64,000 bases of DNA from the NCBI GenBank assembly GCA_023055425.1, contig JALGPY010000005.1, positions 87,337,495 to 87,401,494 of the forward strand. Direction: 5' to 3'. The stretch's first letter is position 1. Every line of letters begins with the position of its first letter. Shown here piece by piece: positions 47,301 through 54,664 of the stretch. This DNA comes from Linanthus parryae (taxonomy: Eukaryota > Streptophyta > Magnoliopsida > Ericales > Polemoniaceae). The translations under genes and the position numbers were made by a program. The notes beneath the pieces are model-generated. The model saw only the letters and a list, made by a program, of their open reading frames with translations. It did not search any database and was not told the DNA's origin.

Positions 47301-50300
47301 ACTCTTCGCCAAAGACAATTTTCTTCACAAAGGAAGCACCACAACCATTTTCCTAATAATGCACGATTAAATAATCTCAAGTTGTGAATACCAGCTCCAC
47401 CATTTCTTATTGGTTGACAAACCTCTTTCCAAGCTATGAGATGCATCTTCATTTCTCCCTCCATACCATCCCACAGACAGCCTCGTTGCAATTTGTCAAT
47501 TCTCTTCTCTACTGACACCGGCAGTGGAAATAATGATAGATAGAGCAGTGCAGTGGTCGTTGAGGAGTTTCAGGCAGGGAAGCGAGGAAGCGAGGTGGCC
47601 TTCATCTCCATATATGTCACTTGTTTGCATATGATTCTTCATTTTTTTCAAAGGGGAAGACGAGGCACACAGGCAATCTTTTGGGTGTGCTTGACTAGTT
47701 TCACATGGTGTCCGGGTTGAGGGTAAATTTGAGCAAGTCGGAGATGATCCCGATTGGTAACGGGCCTAAAGTTAAATGAGTTACCAGCATTTCAGCTTGT
47801 AAGGTTGCTCGTTGCTTTCAATTTTCCTTTGGGGGCTTCTTACAAGGACACGGAGGTGTGACCAAATTGTAGAGCACCATCGGATTAGGTTGGCCACTTG
47901 GACAAGGCAGTACCTTTCAAAGGGTGGGCTGGCTACCCTCCTAAAGAGCACCTTTTAAAAGCGGCGCGGAGCGGCCGTGTTGTAACGGAAACCGCAGAGA
48001 GCGCGACCGTTTTTCCCGTTACGCGTCGTGTGAATTTTATTCACACAAAAGACGGCCGTTTCGCGTCGGTAACGGGAAAAACGGCCGTTTCACGTCGGAA
48101 AAGCAGGGAAAACGGCCGTTTCGTGTTGGGAAAACGGGAAAAACGGAGAAAACTTCCGTGAATATTTTCTAAAATTCACACATTCGATCCCCGTTTTCAG
48201 TTACAGTCCCTCCGATATAGTCCGATCTCGTTACACGCGACCGCGACCGATACGTCAGCCACTTCCGTTTTTTAAAACCTTGATGTACACTGTGTATAAA
48301 CAATGGCTCCCATACCACTTTTCCATTAGTAATGTTCAGAAAATCGATCACCTTGGCATATTTATTAATTGATAACAAAAATAAGCCGAGGTATGCATCA
48401 GATAGAGGCACTTCTCCGCACCAAATATCATGCCAAAAACTTATTCGAGATCCATTACCTACCTGGAAGTAAACATTTTTCGAGAAAACATACCACTTCT
48501 GCCTAATAAACTTACATAACCCTACCCCATATGGTGCTCTTCCTACCTTAGTCATCCATCCTCCCTGCATAAGCTCGAATTTGGCCGCCACAACTCTTCG
48601 CCAAAGACAATTTTCTTCACAAAGGAAGCACCACAACCATTTTCCTAATAATGCACGATTAAATAATCTCAAGTTGTGAATACCAACTCCACCATTTCTT
48701 ATTGGTTGACAAACCTCTTTCCAAGCTATGAGATGCATCTTCTTTTCTCCCTCCATACCATCCCACAGACAGCCTCGTTGCAATTTGTCAATTCTCTTCT
48801 CTACTGACACCGGCAGTGGAAATAATGAAAGATAGAGCAGTGCAGTGGTCGTTGAGGAGTTTCAGGCAGGGAAGCGAGGAAGCGAGGTGGCCTTCATCTC
48901 CATATATGTCACTTGTTTGCATATGATTCTTCATTTTTTTCAAAGGGGAAGACGAGGCACACAGGCAATCTTTTGGGTGTGCTTGACTAGTTTCACATGG
49001 TGTCCGGGTTGAGGGTAAATTTGAGCAAGTCGGAGATGATCCCGATTGGTAACGGGCCTAAAGTTAAATGAGTTACCAGCATTTCAGCTTGTAAGGTTGC
49101 TCGTTGCTTTCAATTTGCCTTTGGGGGCTTCTTACAAGGACACGGAGGTGTGACCAAATTGTAGAGCACCATCGGATTAGGTTGGCCACTTGGACAAGGC
49201 AGTACCTTTCAAAGGGTGGGCTGGCTACCCTCCTAAAGAGCACCTTTTAAAAGCGGCGCGGAGCGGCCGTGTTGTAACGGAAACCGCAGAGAGCGCGACC
49301 GTTTTTCCCGTTACGCGTCGTGTGAATTTTATTCACACAAAAGACGGCCGTTTCGCGTCGGTAACGGGAAAAACGGCCGTTTCGCGTCGGTAACGGGAAA
49401 AACGGCCGTTTCACGTCGGAAAAGTAGGGAAAACGGCCGTTTCGTGTTGGGAAAACGGGAAAAACAGAGAAAACTTCCGTGAATATTTTCTAAAATTCAC
49501 ACATTCGATCCCCGTTTTCAGTTACAGTCCCTCCGATATAGTCCGATCCCGTTACACGCGACCGCGACCGATACGTCAGCCGCTTCCGTTTTTTAAAACC
49601 TTGATGTACACTGTGTATAAACAATGGCTCCCATACCACTTTTCCATTAGTGATGTTCAGAAAATCGATCACCTTGGCATCTTTGTTAATTGATAACAAA
49701 AATAAGCCGAGGTATGCATCAGATAGAGGCACTTCTCCGCACCAAATATCATGCCAAAAACTTATTCGAGATCCATTACCTACCTGGAAGTAAACATTTT
49801 TCGAGAAAACATACCACTTCTGCCTAATAAACTTACATAACCCTACCCCATATGGTGCTCTTCCTACCTTAGTCATCCATCCTCCCTGCATAAGCTCGAA
49901 TTTGGCCGCCACAACTCTTCGCCAAAGACAATTTTCTTCACAAAGGAAGCACCACAACCATTTTCCTAATAATGCACGATTAAATAATCTCAAGTTGTGA
50001 ATACCAGCTCCACCATTTCTTATTGGTTGACAAACCTCTTTCCAAGCTATGAGATGCATCTTCATTTCTCCCTCCATACCATCCCACAGACAGCCTCGTT
50101 GCAATTTGTCAATTCTCTTCTCTACTGACACCGGCAGTGGAAATAATGATAGATAGAGCAGTGCAGTGGTCGTTGAGGAGTTTCAGGCAGGGAAGCGAGG
50201 AAGCGAGGTGGCCTTCATCTCCATATATGTCACTTGTTTGCATATGATTCTTCATTTTTTTCAAAGGGGAAGACGAGGCACACAGGCAATCTTTTGGGTG

Positions 50301-53300
50301 TGCTTGACTAGTTTCACATGGTGTCCGGGTTGAGGGTAAATTTGAGCAAGTCGGAGATGATCCCGATTGGTAACGGGCCTAAAGTTAAATGAGTTACCAG
50401 CATTTCAGCTTGTAAGGTTGCTCGTTGCTTTCAATTTTCCTTTGGGGGCTTCTTACAAGGACACGGAGGTGTGACCAAATTGTAGAGCACCATCGGATTA
50501 GGTTGGCCACTTGGACAAGGCAGTACCTTTCAAAGGGTGGGCTGGCTACCCTCCTAAAGAGCACCTTTTAAAAGCGGCGCGGAGCGGCCGTGTTGTAACG
50601 GAAACCGCAGAGAGCGCGACCGTTTTTCCCGTTACGCGTCGTGTGAATTTTATTCACACAAAAGACGGCCGTTTCGCGTCGGTAACGGGAAAAACGGCCG
50701 TTTCACGTCGGAAAAGCAGGGAAAACGGCCGTTTCGTGTTGGGAAAACGGGAAAAACGGAGAAAACTTCCGTGAATATTTTCTAAAATTCACACATTCGA
50801 TCCCCGTTTTCAGTTACAGTCCCTCCGATATAGTCCGATCCCGTTACACGCGACCGCGACCGATACGTCAGCCGCTTCCGTTTTTTAAAACCTTGATGTA
50901 CACTGTGTATAAACAATGGCTCCCATACCACTTTTCCATTAGTGATGTTCAGAAAATCGATCACCTTGGCATCTTTGTTAATTGATAACAAAAATAAGCC
51001 GAGGTATGCATCAGATAGAGGCACTTCTCCGCACCAAATATCATGCCAAAAACTTATTCGAGATCCATTACCTACCTGGAAGTAAACATTTTTCGAGAAA
51101 ACATACCACTTCTGCCTAATAAACTTACATAACCCTACCCCATATGGTGCTCTTCCTACCTTAGTCATCCATCCTCCCTGCATAAGCTCGAATTTGGCCG
51201 CCACAACTCTTCGCCAAAGACAATTTTCTTCACAAAGGAAGCACCACAACCATTTTCCTAATAATGCACGATTAAATAATCTCAAGTTGTGAATACCAGC
51301 TCCACCATTTCTTATTGGTTGACAAACCTCTTTCCAAGCTATGAGATGCATCTTCATTTCTCCCTCCATACCATCCCACAGACAGCCTCGTTGCAATTTG
51401 TCAATTCTCTTCTCTACTGACACCGGCAGTGGAAATAATGATAGATAGAGCAGTGCAGTGGTCGTTGAGGAGTTTCAGGCAGGGAAGCGAGGAAGCGAGG
51501 TGGCCTTCATCTCCATATATGTCACTTGTTTGCATATGATTCTTCATTTTTTTCAAAGGGGAAGACGAGGCACACAGGCAATCTTTTGGGTGTGCTTGAC
51601 TAGTTTCACATGGTGTCCGGGTTGAGGGTAAATTTGAGCAAGTCGGAGATGATCCCGATTGGTAACGGGCCTAAAGTTAAATGAGTTACCAGCATTTCAG
51701 CTTGTAAGGTTGCTCGTTGCTTTCAATTTGCCTTTGGGGGCTTCTTACAAGGACACGGAGGTGTGACCAAATTGTAGAGCACCATCGGATTAGGTTGGCC
51801 ACTTGGACAAGGCAGTACCTTTCAAAGGGTAAGCTGGCTACCCTCCTAAAGAGCACCTTTTAAAAGCGGCGCGGAGCGGCCGTGTTGTAACGGAAACCGC
51901 AGAGAGCGCGACCGTTTTTCCCGTTACGCGTCGTGTCAATTTTATTCACACAAAAGACGGCCGTTTCGCGTCGGTAACGGGAAAAACGGCCGTTTCACGT
52001 CGGAAAAGCAGGGAAAACGGCCGTTTCGTGTTGGGAAAACGGGAAAAACGGAGAAAACTTCCGTGAATATTTTCTAAAATTCACACATTCGATCCCCGTT
52101 TTCAGTTATAGTCCCTCCGATATAGCTCGATCCCGTTACACGCGACCGCGACCGATACGTCAGCCGCTTCCGTTTCTTAAAACCTTGATGTACACTGTGT
52201 ATAAACAATGGCTCCCATACCACTTTTCCATTAGTGATGTTCAGAAAATCGATCACCTTGGCATCTTTGTTAATTGATAACAAAAATAAGCCGAGGTATG
52301 CATCAGATAGAGGCACTTCTCCGCACCAAATATCATGCCAAAAACTTATTCGAGATCCATTACCTACCTGGAAGTAAACATTTTTCGAGAAAACATACCA
52401 CTTCTGCCTAATAAACTTACATAACCCTACCCCATATGGTGCTCTTCCTACCTTAGTCATCCATCCTCCCTGCATAAGCTCGAATTTGGCCGCCACAACT
52501 CTTCGCCAAAGACAATTTTCTTCACAAAGGAAGCACCACAACCATTTTCCTAATAATGCACGATTAAATAATCTCAAGTTGTGAATACCAGCTCCACCAT
52601 TTCTTATTGGTTGACAAACCTCTTTCCAAGCTATGAGATGCATCTTCTTTTCTCCCTCCATACCATCCCACAGACAGCCTCGTTTCAATTTGTCAATTCT
52701 CTTCTCTACTGACACCGGCAGTGGAAATAATGATAGATAGAGCAGTGCAGTGGTCGTTGAGGAGTTTCAGGCAGGGAAGCGAGGAAGCGAGGTGGCCTTC
52801 ATCTCCATATATGTCACTTGTTTGCATATGATTCTTCATTTTTTTCAAAGGGGAAGACGAGGCACACAGGCAATCTTTTGGGTGTGCTTGACTAGTTTCA
52901 CATGGTGTCCGGGTTGAGGGTAAATTTGAGCAAGTCGGAGATGATCCCGATTGGTAACGGGCCTAAAGTTAAATGAGTTACCAGCATTTCAGCTTGTAAG
53001 GTTGCTCGTTGCTTTCAATTTGCCTTTGGGGGCTTCTTACAAGGATACGGAGGTGTGACCAAATTGTAGAGCACCATCGGATTAGGTTGGCCACTTGGAC
53101 AAGGCAGTACCTTTCAAAGGGTGGGCTGGCTACCCTCCTAAAGAGCACTTTGTCTAGCCTTCCTACCTATTGTATGTCTCTATTTGTCATTCCTGTGTTT
53201 GTGGCGAGGATGGAGAAAATCTGACGTGATATCTTGTGGTGTGGTATGGGGCAGCTTTAATAATCATATGGTAGGTTGGTGTACAATATGTCTGGCAGTG

Positions 53301-54604
53301 GAGTATGGGGGCTTGGTATTTGGTGCGTGGCTTTAATTAGGCCTTATTAGGGAAGTGGTTGTGGCGATTTGGTCTAAAGCGGGAATCTTTGGAGGAAGGT
53401 GATCAATTCTTAGTTTCGCATTGGTACATGGGCTGGTGTTCTAACGTGGTTGTGGGTTCATTTGGGTGTGGGATGTGGACGGTGATTCAAGCCAGGTGGA
53501 ATCGGTTTACGGAGAGTGTGAGGTTTAAGGCTGGCCTAGTGAATCGTATTCTCTTCTGGGTTGATGAATGGGCGGGAGAAGAGTCGCTTTCTTGTAATTT
53601 TCTTCTCTTTATGGCATAGTTCAGCACTTTAGGGCCTTACTGAGTCAATGTGTAACTATAGGAGGGAGCGACTGAGAGGGGGTTGGTAGTTCGGTATAGA
53701 ATGTTAGGTTTTGGTGAAACTTTAAAGACCGGGAGGCTGAAGACTTACTAACTTTACTCAGTAGTCTATATCGTATTGGATTTCCTGAAGGCCCTTTGGG
53801 TTAGCAATAGTCTTCGACTGGTTTATATAGTGTTTGGTCTTATTATTTCCTCATTATTGTGTGGGGCACATGTAACCGGGGTCCGGACAGAGGAAAGTAG
53901 GATCCTTTGAGGGCCTCTTTCTCGCGTGGTGTACAGCTTATGGCACAATCTTGTCAGTTGACAACTTTGTTTCAGCGTCAGTCTTCGTGTTGTATGTGCA
54001 AGTCCACTTCAGAATTAGTTAACCACCTTTACTTTTATTGCCATGCTGTGAGGTGCTTTTGAGGTGTTCAGGTGGATAGAGAGAGATAGAAGGTTTGGAG
54101 GTTGGCCATTTGGTTGCTGTGGATTATTTGGTGGGTGCACATTAGAAAAACTTTCGATGGGCTTTGCAAGTCAGATGCCTATGTTAGAGGGCTTATATTT
54201 CAGTTATTGGTGGAATGTAGGTCCTGCATGCTGCTATCTGATTCACCATCTGTTGGTGATTTAATTTATTTTCTTTGGCTCCGTAGATTATGAGCGTATG
54301 ACCTGTCAGTTTCTCTGTAAACTTTCTTTTTCAGTTTGATACATTTATTTTACCTATAAGAAAGGAACTATTAAATTCTGTCGAGATCTTAGCTCGTGAA
54401 CATGTCACACATTGAGAAACCTGATCAGATCTGGATGCCAGAATGCTTACCAGGCTTGGTGACTTTCAAGCTAAGAAGTACGGACACGGATACGGGTGTC
54501 GGATACAATATGGAATGGACACTGGATACATCATTTAAAAAAAAAAAAAGTTTACGACACCGCAGGGATGCGTCAACATTATTATTATCACTATATATAT
54601 ACAC

Positions 54605-54664
<60 letters not shown>

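Larger units (their letters stand above)
42789..53148. repeat. Tandem array of eight 1,292-bp composite units in intron 10
   Basis: Start points AAAAGCGGCGCGG at 42789, 44081, 45373, 46665, 47957, 49249, 50570 and 51862 give units of 1,292 bp, except the sixth (1,321 bp). Each unit is: hAT MITE without its left tip (about 326 bp); a minus-strand LINE segment (about 543 bp) with a 213-codon frame; a plus-strand LINE segment (about 418 bp; [34 protein letters not shown]); and the junction GAGCAC-CTTTT-AAAAGCGG. The last unit instead runs on into native LINE sequence at 53149. Units are almost identical, so amplification is recent. Confidence 0.95.

Noticed and set aside
47037..47387. 116-codon plus-strand ORF in unit 4
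   Set aside because: It is the antisense shadow of the LINE frame, open in this unit only because of a private base change.
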